This document shows positions 36,838 to 44,763 of a stretch of 64,000 nucleotides of DNA, in pieces; positions within the stretch are counted from its first letter, which is position 1, and the number at the start of each line of letters is the position of its first letter. The notes beneath the pieces are model-generated. The model saw only the letters and a list, made by a program, of their open reading frames with translations. It did no database searches and had not been told where the DNA came from. Origin of the DNA: Gordonia terrae. GTDB lineage: Bacteria > Actinomycetota > Actinomycetes > Mycobacteriales > Mycobacteriaceae. The stretch is from NCBI RefSeq assembly GCF_001698225.1, contig NZ_CP016594.1:5332001-5396000 (forward strand), read 5' to 3'. Both the position numbers and the translations under genes were made by a program.

Positions 36838-36844
36838 GCACGGA

Positions 36845-36890
36845 AGCCTACGGCAGCTGCGATGCCCGGCAGCAGACTCACCGCTAGGGT
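36845..36890. promoter_or_regulatory. Divergent leaderless promoters of rnhA and tam
   Basis: Minus-strand TAGGCT (36845-36850) lies 7 bp before the rnhA GTG; plus-strand TAGGGT (36885-36890) lies 6 bp before the tam ATG at 36897. The two start codons are only 59 bp apart, so the promoters overlap back to back. Confidence 0.5.
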
Positions 36891-36896
36891 GGACTC

Positions 36897-37664
36897 ATGG
36901 CTGTGTGGGACCCGACACGCTATCTGCAATTCGCCGACGATCGCGCGCGGCCGTTTCTCGACCTCATCGCGCAGATCCCGACCAACCCGCTGTCGGTGGT
37001 CGACCTGGGGTGCGGACCGGGCCACCTGACCAAGCACCTGCGTGCGCTCTGGCCCGCGGCCGAGATCCTGGGCATCGACGACTCGGCGGAGATGGTCGAC
37101 CGGGCCATCCGGGACAACACCGACCCGCACGCCAACTACGACGCCGTCGACGTCTCGCAGTGGACGCCCCACCGGCCGGTCGACCTGATGCTCTCCAACG
37201 CGATGTTCCAGTGGGTGCCCGACCACCTCGACGTCATCGACGGTCTGCTCGGTCACCTGACCGATGGCGGCGCCTTCGCCCTGCAGGTGCCGAACAACAC
37301 CGACTCGCCGACCCACGCGGCGCTCGCCGAGCTCGCCTCGACCGAGCCCTACGTCGGGGCCTTCGGCGACCTCCGGGCGCTCCCCCGGCTCGACGCCGAG
37401 ATGTATCTCGACTTCTTCGCCGAGCGCGATTACCTCGTCAACGCGTGGGAGACGACCTACTTTCACGTGCTCGACGGCCAGGACCCGGTGTTCGACTGGA
37501 TGTCGGGAACCGGTGCGCGTCCGTACCTCCAGGCACTTACCGGCGACCTCCGGAAGCAGTTCGTCACCGACCTCAAGAAACGTTTCGCCGAGGCCTACCC
37601 GCGCCGCGAGTGGGGCACGGTCCTGCCGTTCCGCCGAACGTTCGCCGTGGCCACTCGCCGCTGA
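36897..37664 (+). CDS. tam: Trans-aconitate 2-methyltransferase
   Basis: The 255-residue SAM-dependent methyltransferase begins MAVWDPTRYLQFADDRARPF, the family start. It has the SAM motif VVDLGCGPGHLT and the conserved SNAMFQWVPDH and WETTYFHVL segments. Tam methylates trans-aconitate, a spontaneous and inhibitory product of the aconitase reaction. The ATG is 6 bp after a TAGGGT -10 box. A repeat cluster follows the stop. Confidence 0.93.
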   Translation: MAVWDPTRYLQFADDRARPFLDLIAQIPTNPLSVVDLGCGPGHLTKHLRALWPAAEILGIDDSAEMVDRAIRDNTDPHANYDAVDVSQWTPHRPVDLMLSNAMFQWVPDHLDVIDGLLGHLTDGGAFALQVPNNTDSPTHAALAELASTEPYVGAFGDLRALPRLDAEMYLDFFAERDYLVNAWETTYFHVLDGQDPVFDWMSGTGARPYLQALTGDLRKQFVTDLKKRFAEAYPRREWGTVLPFRRTFAVATRR

Positions 37665-37702
37665 TCCGCCCCCGTCGACCCGATCCGGGACAAGCACTCC
37701 CC

Positions 37703-37840
37703 ACTGCTCCCTGAGGAGCGCCCGGAGCTTGCGGAGGGTGCGTCACGAAGGGTCCGGCGACAGAGGTTGCGAGACCCTTCGTGACGCTCGCAAGCTCGCT
37801 CCTCAGGGAGCAGAAGGAGGGCTCGCAGGCTCGCTCCTCC
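37703..37840. repeat. Palindromic intergenic repeat pair plus fragment
   Basis: A unit reading CTGCTCCCTGAGGAGCG to TCACGAAGGG (37703-37752) faces an inverted unit CCCTTCGTGACGCTCG to CTCAGGGAGCAG (37774-37812). The two ends can pair into one large hairpin. A third truncated piece, GGGCTCGCAGGCTCGCTCCTCC, is at 37819-37840. The same family is at 7615 and 32991. Confidence 0.85.
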
Positions 37841-37937
37841 CGGGTCACGCACCGGCGTCGGTTCGGCATCGACGCCGCTCCGGGCCGCCACTTCTGCAAC
37901 ACTGACAGCACTTGTCGTTTCTTCTGGGGGTACGTCC

Positions 37938-39203
37938 ATGCGTCCGGCCCGCCGCATCATCGCGACCGTTGCCGCTGTCGCCCTCGCGGGCGGCCTGTTG
38001 ACCACCGTGTCTGTTCCGGCGAGAGCCGCGGTCTGCAACGCCACCGGCATCACCGGGGGCGATGTCGGCAGCACCGGCAGTTCCGGGTCCAGTGAGCTCG
38101 GGTGGGGCAGTCTCGACTTCGGCAGCTACCGGGCGGACGGCAAGAAGCCTCAGGGTCCGCTCCCGACATTGACCGGCGCCACCAAGGCCGTCTCCTGGGT
38201 GACCGGCCCGCGAAGTCCCGCACGCACCGACACCCGTTTCGGCATCACCGCCACCGACGTCGGTGTGCCGTGGGACAACGGATCCGGTCAGATCCTGATG
38301 GCCTTCGGTGACACGTGGGGCAGGTGCGCGGGACAGATGGCCTGGAAACACAACACGATGCTGCGCAGTGACGCGAACTCGGACCTGGCCAAGGGCATCC
38401 GATTCCCGAACGCCGTGCCCGGGTCGGTCCGTTCGGGCGCGTCGGTGACGCCGGCGCATCCGACGTGGGCGCAACCCATGTTCAACGCCGTCGGGGTGCG
38501 CAACATCGAAGTCGGTCGGATCCCCACCGGCGGTATCTCGATCAACGGCACGCAGTTCGTCGGCTTCATGTCGATCCACCGGTGGCTGGGTCCCGGCCGG
38601 TGGAGCACGAACTACTCGGGAATCGCTGTGTCGCACAACAACGGTCAGACCTGGACGGTCGACAACAACACGCTGCGTTGGAACACCGACCTGACGATCC
38701 CGGGCGTTCCCCAGGTGACGAGGGGCCATGATCGGTTCCAGATGGGCGCCTTCCTGCGGAGCGGGGAGTACATCTACCAATACGGAACGCCCAACGGACG
38801 TTCCGGTTCAGCCCACGTGGCCCGCTTCCGTCCGGCCGACATACTGAACCTCAATCGGTACCAGTACTTCCGCGGCGGCACCGCGTGGTCGCCGAATCCG
38901 GCCGACGCCGCGCCGGTCGTCGCCGGCCCGGTCAGCGAGATCTCCGTGGCCTACAACGCCTTCCTCGGCCGGTTCGTGATGCTGACCGAGCGTGCAGGGA
39001 CGATCATGCTGCGCACGTCGCCGTCGCCGGTGGGCCCGTGGAGCGGAGAGCGAGTGCTCATCACCCCCAAGCAGTCCAGCGGTCTGTACACCCCCTACAT
39101 CCACCCTCGATCGTCGGGCAAGAACCTGTATTTCGTCGTCTCGCGGTGGGACGACTACAACGTGATGCTGGTTCGGACCGACCTGTCGAAGGTCCGTCTG
39201 TGA
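37938..39203 (+). CDS. Secreted DUF4185 protein, candidate endo-D-arabinanase
   Basis: The 421-residue protein has a Sec signal peptide cleaved about PARA30 | AVCN. A beta-propeller-like DUF4185 domain follows, with the MAFGDTWGRC block, HNTMLRSD, the QFVGFMSIHRW segment and YTPYIHPRS near the C-terminus. DUF4185 proteins have been reported as endo-D-arabinanases (GH183) acting on mycobacterial-type arabinan; applying this here is inference. A self-acting wall-remodelling enzyme is plausible in a mycolate organism. The ATG follows TCTGGGGGTACGTCC, a G-rich site. The stop overlaps the next gene's start. Confidence 0.8.
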   Translation: MRPARRIIATVAAVALAGGLLTTVSVPARAAVCNATGITGGDVGSTGSSGSSELGWGSLDFGSYRADGKKPQGPLPTLTGATKAVSWVTGPRSPARTDTRFGITATDVGVPWDNGSGQILMAFGDTWGRCAGQMAWKHNTMLRSDANSDLAKGIRFPNAVPGSVRSGASVTPAHPTWAQPMFNAVGVRNIEVGRIPTGGISINGTQFVGFMSIHRWLGPGRWSTNYSGIAVSHNNGQTWTVDNNTLRWNTDLTIPGVPQVTRGHDRFQMGAFLRSGEYIYQYGTPNGRSGSAHVARFRPADILNLNRYQYFRGGTAWSPNPADAAPVVAGPVSEISVAYNAFLGRFVMLTERAGTIMLRTSPSPVGPWSGERVLITPKQSSGLYTPYIHPRSSGKNLYFVVSRWDDYNVMLVRTDLSKVRL

Positions 39204-39727
39204 GCCGCCGCATCGTGTTGATCCGCGCGGTCAATGTCGGCGGGGCGAAACTCCCGATGGCCGAATTGCGGCAGATCGCAACCGACCTCGGTGCCGAAGA
39301 CGTCTCGACGTACATCGCGTCGGGCAACCTGCTCTGCACACCACCGGCCGCACCCGAGCAGTTCGACCGCGCTCTCGAAACCGCGATGCAGGGTCGCTAC
39401 GGATGGTTCCGAGAGGTCATCAGCCGCACGCCCGGGCAGGTCCGCGCCGCGCTCGACGCGCATCCGTTCGAGATCGCCGACGACAAGTATTCCTATGTCT
39501 ACTTCCTGACCGGCCGACCGGCGCCCGACAAGGTGGCCGCGTTCGAGCGCAAGGACTTCGGCCAGGACGTCGTCCGGGTCATCGGATCCGATCTGCACAT
39601 CCGCTATGCCGACGGGGCGGGGCGTTCGACGCTGACCGCACCGGTGATCGCGCGCGGTCTGGGTGTGCAGGGCACGGGACGCAATCTGCGGACCGTCCGG
39701 AAGCTGCTGGAATTGGCCGACTCCTGA
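39200..39727 (+). CDS. DUF1697 family protein
   Basis: The 175-residue protein begins MSRRIVLIRAVNVGG and has the YIASGNLL block and a YVYFLTGRP strand, the hallmarks of DUF1697. The fold is ferredoxin-like and the function unknown. Its GTG overlaps the DUF4185 stop (GTGA at 39200-39203), so the two are translated in sequence, though a functional link is not obvious. Confidence 0.85.
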   Translation: MSRRIVLIRAVNVGGAKLPMAELRQIATDLGAEDVSTYIASGNLLCTPPAAPEQFDRALETAMQGRYGWFREVISRTPGQVRAALDAHPFEIADDKYSYVYFLTGRPAPDKVAAFERKDFGQDVVRVIGSDLHIRYADGAGRSTLTAPVIARGLGVQGTGRNLRTVRKLLELADS

Positions 39728-39829
39728 GCGCGGCTCGGTGGCCGGTGTCTCGCCACGGGCGTAGCGTCGGTGGAGGCATCACGAGACAAAGCCGACGAAC
39801 CAGACGTTCGCGTCGAGAGGAGTCCGGAC

Positions 39830-40003
39830 ATGAGTCAACCGGTCCCGCCGCCCCCGCCACCGCCGGAGCCCGTTCCCGCACCCGAGCCCATCCCCGAGCC
39901 GCCGCCGGAACCGCCGATCCCCGTGCCGACCCCGCCGCCGGCTCCCGACCCACAGCCCGCACCACCGCAGCCGGACCCACCGCCCCGCCCGACGGTGATC
40001 TGA
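39830..40003 (+). CDS. 57-residue proline-rich peptide
   Basis: The ORF starts at ATG 39830 behind GAGAGGAGTCCGGAC, a strong ribosome site, and encodes 33 prolines in 57 residues. The rest is mostly Glu, Ala, Val, Ile and Asp; there is no signal peptide or membrane segment. Proline runs of up to seven would form polyproline II helix and stall ribosomes without EF-P. It might be a disordered scaffold or a leader peptide, or a low-complexity artefact. I recognise no family. Confidence 0.5.
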   Translation: MSQPVPPPPPPPEPVPAPEPIPEPPPEPPIPVPTPPPAPDPQPAPPQPDPPPRPTVI

Positions 40004-40017
40004 ACTGCTCCGAGCGG

Positions 40018-40494
40018 TCAGCCCCGCGCCAACACGCGCGCGACACGGTCGATGTCGGCGAGTTGTTCCTCGCGAGGCGCCTCCCACAGTTTCTTGGGTA
40101 GCTTCTCGAGGTCCTTGATGGCCGACTCGGCGTGATCGAGCGCCTCGGTCGATTCGTCTTCGCCGAGGTCCGCCGACGCGATCAGCCGATCGTCGAGTTC
40201 GAAGACCGCGTCGTCGAGGCGATTGCGTGCCGCGACGAGTTCGTCGTCGTGCGGGATCGCCGGGTTCGCATGGACGTCGGCGATGGCGTATCGAATTCGA
40301 CGGTGCAACAGCGCTTCTCGCGTGTTGTCGGTGGCCCAGCTCTCGGGTGCCCGTCCCGGTCGGCCGGGAATCAGGTCGGTGGACCGCGCGAAGGTGCGTA
40401 CGCGTTTGTCCGAGTCGTAGGCGAACCAGGCGGCGCCGCCGAGGATGAACAGTGCGACCACCACGGTGGCCACGATGATGATGACCGCGATCAT
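40018..40494 (-). CDS. Membrane-anchored hypothetical protein
   Basis: The 158-residue product has an N-terminal membrane anchor (residues 2-24, valine/isoleucine-rich). A soluble helical domain rich in charged residues follows, with the segments LHRRIRYAIADVHANP and ARNRLDDAVFELDDRL. It is common-looking in actinobacteria but without a known function. It lies 13 bp downstream of the acyl-CoA dehydrogenase start side and is separately transcribed toward the proline-rich peptide gene. Confidence 0.7.
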   Translation of the reverse strand: MIAVIIIVATVVVALFILGGAAWFAYDSDKRVRTFARSTDLIPGRPGRAPESWATDNTREALLHRRIRYAIADVHANPAIPHDDELVAARNRLDDAVFELDDRLIASADLGEDESTEALDHAESAIKDLEKLPKKLWEAPREEQLADIDRVARVLARG

Positions 40495-40507
40495 GTGGTC
40501 AGCCTAC

Positions 40508-41779
40508 TCAGGACGACTGCACTCCCTTGGGTGCCTTTCCCGACATGAAACCGAACAGGTATCCGGCGACGCGTCGCATCTGGATCTCATCGGCGCCCTC
40601 GGTGATCCGGTAGCGACGATGATGCCGGTAGATGTGCTCGAACGGCTCGTGCCGCGAGTAGCCGCGTCCGCCGAACACCTGCATCGCCTGATCGGCGGCA
40701 TCGCAGCACAGCCGGTTCGCCTGGTAGTTGCACATCGAGACCTCCGCAGACGCGGCGAACGGTCCGTAGGTGTCCATCTTCCAGGCGGTTTCGCGGATCA
40801 GGGCCCGGATCATCGCGCACCGGGTGTGCAGGTCGACGAGCGGGAACTGGATCGCCTGATTCGTCGACAGTTTCTTGCCGAAGGGCGCGCGTTCGTTGGC
40901 GTACGCCACGGCGCGATCGACGCAGTATTGGGCCGCCCCGAGACTCGACGCCGCCTGACGGATGCGGTTCTCGTTGAAGAAGTGCTGCACGACCTGCAGA
41001 CCGGCTCCCTCCGCCCCGAACACCGCGGAATTCGGCACCCGGACATCCCGCAGCGAGATGTGCGCATGGTCGGTCGGCATGTTGAACGTCCACAGGTACT
41101 CCTCGACGGCGAACCCGGGGTCCTGCGGGTCGACGAGGAAGGCGGTGATCCCGCGAGCGTCTCCCGGTTGACCGCTGGTGCGGGCGAACACGATGTCGCG
41201 GTGTGCGGCATGGATGCCGGTGTTCCACGTCTTCTCGCCGTTGATGATCCAGTCATCGCCGTCGCGGACGGCGGTCGTCTCCATGTAGGTGGCATCGGAC
41301 CCGTGGTCGGGTTCGGTGATGCCGAAGGCGAAGAACTTCGTGCCCGCGGCCAGTCCCTCGACCCATTCCGCCTGCTGCTCCGGGGTGCCGTACTCGAGCA
41401 TGAGGAGCAGACCGATGTTGTTGCCGACGATGGCGTGCTCGTTCTGCAGATCGCAATGCAGGCCCAGCCCTTTCGACGCCAGGTGCTCACGGATGATCGC
41501 CATCGCCAGGTTCGATCCGTCCCGGCCACCGAATTCGGACGGGAACGGGTAGCGGAAATGGCCTGCCGCATCCGCGCGACGCCGCGCCTCGCCGAGGAGC
41601 GCTTCCCACTCCTTGTTCGGCAGGCCGCCTCGCTCCCAGTCGGTTCGGGAGTCCTCACGCCGGTGGTCGAAGAATCGGATGTTGTCGTCGGTCTGCTCGA
41701 GGGGGACGATCTCGGCCTCGATGAAGGCGTCGAGTTCGGCAAGGTAGTCGCTCAGCGACTCGGGCAGGGCGAAGTCCAC
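40508..41779 (-). CDS. Acyl-CoA dehydrogenase (FadE-type)
   Basis: The 423-residue flavoenzyme has the substrate/FAD blocks FAFGITEPDHGSDATYMETT, NGEKTWNTGIH and CDAADQAMQVFGGRGYS. The YRITEGADEIQMRR segment contains the likely catalytic Glu. It oxidises an acyl-CoA at the alpha-beta bond. The GTG at 41779 follows AGAGGGG; upstream frame continues without homology. It sits 37 bp downstream of an APH-type kinase on the same strand, an arrangement matching the fused kinase/dehydrogenase of human ACAD10/ACAD11, which act on 4-hydroxy fatty acids. Confidence 0.9.
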   Translation of the reverse strand: MDFALPESLSDYLAELDAFIEAEIVPLEQTDDNIRFFDHRREDSRTDWERGGLPNKEWEALLGEARRRADAAGHFRYPFPSEFGGRDGSNLAMAIIREHLASKGLGLHCDLQNEHAIVGNNIGLLLMLEYGTPEQQAEWVEGLAAGTKFFAFGITEPDHGSDATYMETTAVRDGDDWIINGEKTWNTGIHAAHRDIVFARTSGQPGDARGITAFLVDPQDPGFAVEEYLWTFNMPTDHAHISLRDVRVPNSAVFGAEGAGLQVVQHFFNENRIRQAASSLGAAQYCVDRAVAYANERAPFGKKLSTNQAIQFPLVDLHTRCAMIRALIRETAWKMDTYGPFAASAEVSMCNYQANRLCCDAADQAMQVFGGRGYSRHEPFEHIYRHHRRYRITEGADEIQMRRVAGYLFGFMSGKAPKGVQSS

Positions 41780-41816
41780 GATGAACCCCTCTCGGTTGGG
41801 ATCGGATGTCCTGCGG

Positions 41817-43268
41817 TCACGGATGAGGGACCGCGAAGTACTTGGGGTTCGCCACGAGGAGCCGCGCGCGCACGTCGGCGACGACGGCGTCGCGGACCTT
41901 CTCGTCGGTCCCGTCGAGCTCTCCGGAACGAAGTGCTGCACAGAGCGCCTGCTGATCGGCGATGCCGAGAGCACTCAGGCGTTGCGCACTCGCGGCTGCA
42001 TCTGCGGCACCCAGCAGGACCTGCCGACGGACGACGTCGACGACATTGCCGGCCACCCTCGTGTGAAAACGCACCTGTGGTGACAGATCGGCCTGTACCG
42101 AGTCGGATCGAAGGAACTCGGCGAGCGCTTCGAGTAGTTCGACGGAGCTCGGCGATCCGTAGAGATCCTCGCTCGCGCGTGCACCCGTCGCCTCGGTCAG
42201 CGGATCGGGCACCGCCTCCGGTGCCACGAGCCCGAGGTCGAGCAGGGCGTCGAATTCCTGCTCGGCACTTCGGCGTCCGATGGCGGCCAGTTCCACCGAC
42301 CGTTCGACCCCGTCGAGGTGGCGGGCGGCCTGGACCGCACAGATCAGTCCCCACTTCACGGTGGCGTAGAGCTCCCACCAGCGCAGCGCCCGGTCGGTGG
42401 GACGCCAACCCGCCTCCCGGGCGTACGCGTCGAGCAGCTCGTCTCGGCTGCCCATCCCGGCCACCGGTGTCGACCCCCCGAACCGCCACGCCTTCGCGCA
42501 CAGCCAACCGAGGTCCTCGACGGGATCGCCGAGGTGGACCAGCTCCCAATCGAGCACCGCCGCAATACCTTCGGGTTCGACCAGAAGGTTGCCCAACCGG
42601 AAGTCACCGTGTACGAGGCACTGCCGCGGTGAGGGTTCGGGAGGGTTGTCGGTGAGCCACTGGGTCGCCAGTACCAGTCCGGCCGGCATGGCGTCGAACT
42701 CGCGTGGGAACAGCTCCCGGAGCCCGGCGATGGGATCGCCGAGTTCGCTGAGACCGGGCGTCTGCCGCACGTCGATCCGATGGATGCGCGCGAGGATCTC
42801 ACCGCATTGAGCGACGAACCGGGCACGCGCGCCGGCATGGGAGTCGTTGCGCAGTATTCGACGTGGGATGGACTCACCATCGATGAACGTCATTGCCAGA
42901 TAAGGAAATCCCAGGACATTGCCGTCCTCGTCGAAGCCGGCGTCGAGGATCTCCGGCACCGGCACCCCGGCGTCGGCGGCTGCACGCAGGACCTGCGCCT
43001 CGGCTCGCAACCCGCCGTCGTCGGTGGCGGCGGGAACCGCGCGGATGATGATCGGCTCCACCTGTCCGGAACCCTCGACGAGACCGGCGGCGTAGGTCGC
43101 CCGGCTCGCACCCGCCGGCAGCAGTCGTGCGGATTCGACCGAGAGTGAGGTACCGCGTCGGTCGGCGAGTCGGGACGCGATCGTCGCGGCGACATCGTCC
43201 GCTTCCGGTACTCCCACGCCGATCCGTCCCTTCGCGCCGTCGCCCTGGGCGGCGGTAACCGCCACCAC
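41817..43268 (-). CDS. APH-fold phosphotransferase with DUF6285-like C-terminus
   Basis: The 483-residue protein has an aminoglycoside-phosphotransferase kinase fold with Asp222 in CLVHGDFRLGN and Asp240 in AVLDWELVHLGD. A C-terminal helical domain follows (SVELLEALAEFLRSD, FHTRVAGNVVDVVRR) that resembles DUF6285. Such kinases in lipid-catabolic loci are thought to phosphorylate hydroxyacyl-CoA groups before elimination, not antibiotics. It is the first gene of a pair with the acyl-CoA dehydrogenase. Two adjacent GTG codons (43268, 43265) are possible starts; neither has a clear ribosome site. Confidence 0.85.
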   Translation of the reverse strand: MVAVTAAQGDGAKGRIGVGVPEADDVAATIASRLADRRGTSLSVESARLLPAGASRATYAAGLVEGSGQVEPIIIRAVPAATDDGGLRAEAQVLRAAADAGVPVPEILDAGFDEDGNVLGFPYLAMTFIDGESIPRRILRNDSHAGARARFVAQCGEILARIHRIDVRQTPGLSELGDPIAGLRELFPREFDAMPAGLVLATQWLTDNPPEPSPRQCLVHGDFRLGNLLVEPEGIAAVLDWELVHLGDPVEDLGWLCAKAWRFGGSTPVAGMGSRDELLDAYAREAGWRPTDRALRWWELYATVKWGLICAVQAARHLDGVERSVELAAIGRRSAEQEFDALLDLGLVAPEAVPDPLTEATGARASEDLYGSPSSVELLEALAEFLRSDSVQADLSPQVRFHTRVAGNVVDVVRRQVLLGAADAAASAQRLSALGIADQQALCAALRSGELDGTDEKVRDAVVADVRARLLVANPKYFAVPHP

Positions 43269-43323
43269 AGCGAAGCTAGCACGGGAGCTGAATCCGGACT
43301 CAGAAATCTGGCGTCACGGCGAC

Positions 43324-43692
43324 TCAGTGGCCCGGCGTCTGGAACTCAGGCTGGTCGATGATGCGTACCCACGATCCATCGGATCGTCGCGCGACCACCT
43401 GAGCGCGGGCACCCGCACCGTCGCGGGGCGGTGTCGATGTGAGTGCGAGACCGTTCCCGAACATCAACGTCGGCAACGGCGGCTCCGGCACGAAGGTCGG
43501 CCGGTGCGCGAGAACCGATGCCCACAGGTCGCGGATCGCGGTCCGGCCGCGGGTGACCTCGCCGGGCGGGAAGGCCATCACTGCGTCCTCGTCGTAGAGC
43601 GAGGCGACGGCGTCGGCATCCCCGGCATTGGAGAACTCGACGAACAGTCGAGTCAGGTCCTCGGGCGTGCGTGCGGTTTCGTGTGTGGTCAT
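43324..43692 (-). CDS. SnoaL/NTF2-like small protein
   Basis: The 122-residue protein has the cone-shaped NTF2 fold signature: an N-terminal helix (LTRLFVEFSNAGDADAVASL), YDEDAVMAFPPGEVTRGR, then strands. Family members are cyclases, isomerases or ligand-binding proteins. No catalytic residues can be assigned. GAGAGGAGTC precedes the ATG. It is divergent from the LysR gene by 93 bp and is its probable target. Confidence 0.8.
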   Translation of the reverse strand: MTTHETARTPEDLTRLFVEFSNAGDADAVASLYDEDAVMAFPPGEVTRGRTAIRDLWASVLAHRPTFVPEPPLPTLMFGNGLALTSTPPRDGAGARAQVVARRSDGSWVRIIDQPEFQTPGH

Positions 43693-43741
43693 GACGACTC
43701 CTCTCGATGTGTTCGGAGTCCAGAGTCGACCCGGCCACCCG

Positions 43742-43787
43742 ATAAGTCCAAGTGATGGTTTGTATGGCCGATATCATTTTCACTTAT
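43742..43787. promoter_or_regulatory. Inverted repeats between SnoaL-like and lysR genes
   Basis: ATAAGT (43742-43747) pairs with ACTTAT (43782-43787), and AAGTGA (43750-43755) with TCACTT (43780-43785). Nested arms over a 45-bp divergent region are where a LysR regulator would bind. The right arms overlap the lysR start codon. Confidence 0.4.
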
Positions 43788-44661
43788 GGACCTTCGCCAG
43801 CTCGAATACTTCGCAGCCGTCGCCGCGGAAGGCAGCTTCACCGCGGCCGCAGCGCGCGTCCACACGACGCAGCCGAACATCAGCGCGCAGATCCGCACCC
43901 TGGAACGGGAACTCGGTGCGGCCCTCTTCGATCGCTCCGGCCGCGCTGTGCGCTTGACCGACGCCGGCCGGGAAGCGCTCCCCGCGGCCCGCCGTGCCCT
44001 TGCCGCTGCCGACGACGTCGCCCGTACCGTCGCCGAGGTCTCCGGACTCGTTCGTGGCAGCCTCTCGGTCGGGATGGTCGAAGGGTGCACCATCGCGCCC
44101 CTGTTCGCAGCGCTCGGCACCTTCCGGTCGACGCACCCGCAGATCGAACTGAGCCTGCGCGAGTCTCCATCGACCGAACTGATCGCGTCGGTGGAGGACG
44201 GACGCCTCGACGTCGCCCTGGCCGGGTACGGCGGTGGCCTGCCGCCGGGGGTCGAGTCCATGACGATCATCGCCGAACGCGTCGTCGCCGCGGTGCCCGC
44301 GAACGATCGTGCCCCCGGCCGATCGGTCGACCTCGCCCTGCTCCGCGAACGGTCGCTCATCTGTCTCCCGAGCGGCGCGGGAATCCGCAGCGTGTTCGAC
44401 GCGGCAGCGTCGGAGGGTAGCCCTATCCGGCCCGCGATCGAGGCGTCCTCTCCGGAGGCGATCATCGAATTAGTGTGCAGTGGACTGGGAGTCGGCATCC
44501 TGAGCGAGTCGATCGCAGCGGCCGACGACCGCGTGGTCGGGGTGCCGATCCGGGACGTCGACGGCACAGCCCATCTCGGCTTGCTGTGGGGTTCGCGACC
44601 GTCTGCCGCGGCCGCGCGTTTCGTCGAGGTGGCCACGGACGCGTTCGGAGCAACCCACTGA
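43786..44661 (+). CDS. LysR-family transcriptional regulator
   Basis: The 291-residue protein begins MDLRQLEYFAAVAAEGSFT and has the LysR helix-turn-helix (AAARVHTTQPNISAQIRTLE). A periplasmic-binding-like effector domain follows. LysR proteins usually activate a divergent neighbour, here the SnoaL-like gene at 43324-43692. The effector is unknown. Confidence 0.92.
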   Translation: MDLRQLEYFAAVAAEGSFTAAAARVHTTQPNISAQIRTLERELGAALFDRSGRAVRLTDAGREALPAARRALAAADDVARTVAEVSGLVRGSLSVGMVEGCTIAPLFAALGTFRSTHPQIELSLRESPSTELIASVEDGRLDVALAGYGGGLPPGVESMTIIAERVVAAVPANDRAPGRSVDLALLRERSLICLPSGAGIRSVFDAAASEGSPIRPAIEASSPEAIIELVCSGLGVGILSESIAAADDRVVGVPIRDVDGTAHLGLLWGSRPSAAAARFVEVATDAFGATH

Positions 44662-44734
44662 ACAACTGACGATGAATGAAACAAACTAAACGACAACATA
44701 TTTCGATCACACTCATTGTGGATAAACCTCGTAA

Positions 44735-44757
44735 TCGAACAAATGTTCCCGTACAGT
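44735..44757 (+). promoter_or_regulatory. LexA (SOS) box and -10 element of the HNH nuclease gene
   Basis: TCGAAC-AAAT-GTTCCC (44735-44750) matches ten of twelve fixed bases of the mycobacterial SOS box TCGAACN4GTTCGA. It abuts TACAGT (44752-44757), a -10 element 6 bp before the ATG at 44764. LexA bound here would block RNA polymerase. In M. tuberculosis several 13E12-family genes have LexA boxes. Confidence 0.65.
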
Positions 44758-44763
44758 GGAGTC

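Noticed and set aside
35435..36841. 468-residue frame that would fuse an N-terminal segment to the hydroxyacid dehydrogenase
   Set aside because: The upstream part overlaps rnhA in another frame and has no homology; the dehydrogenase starts at 36346.
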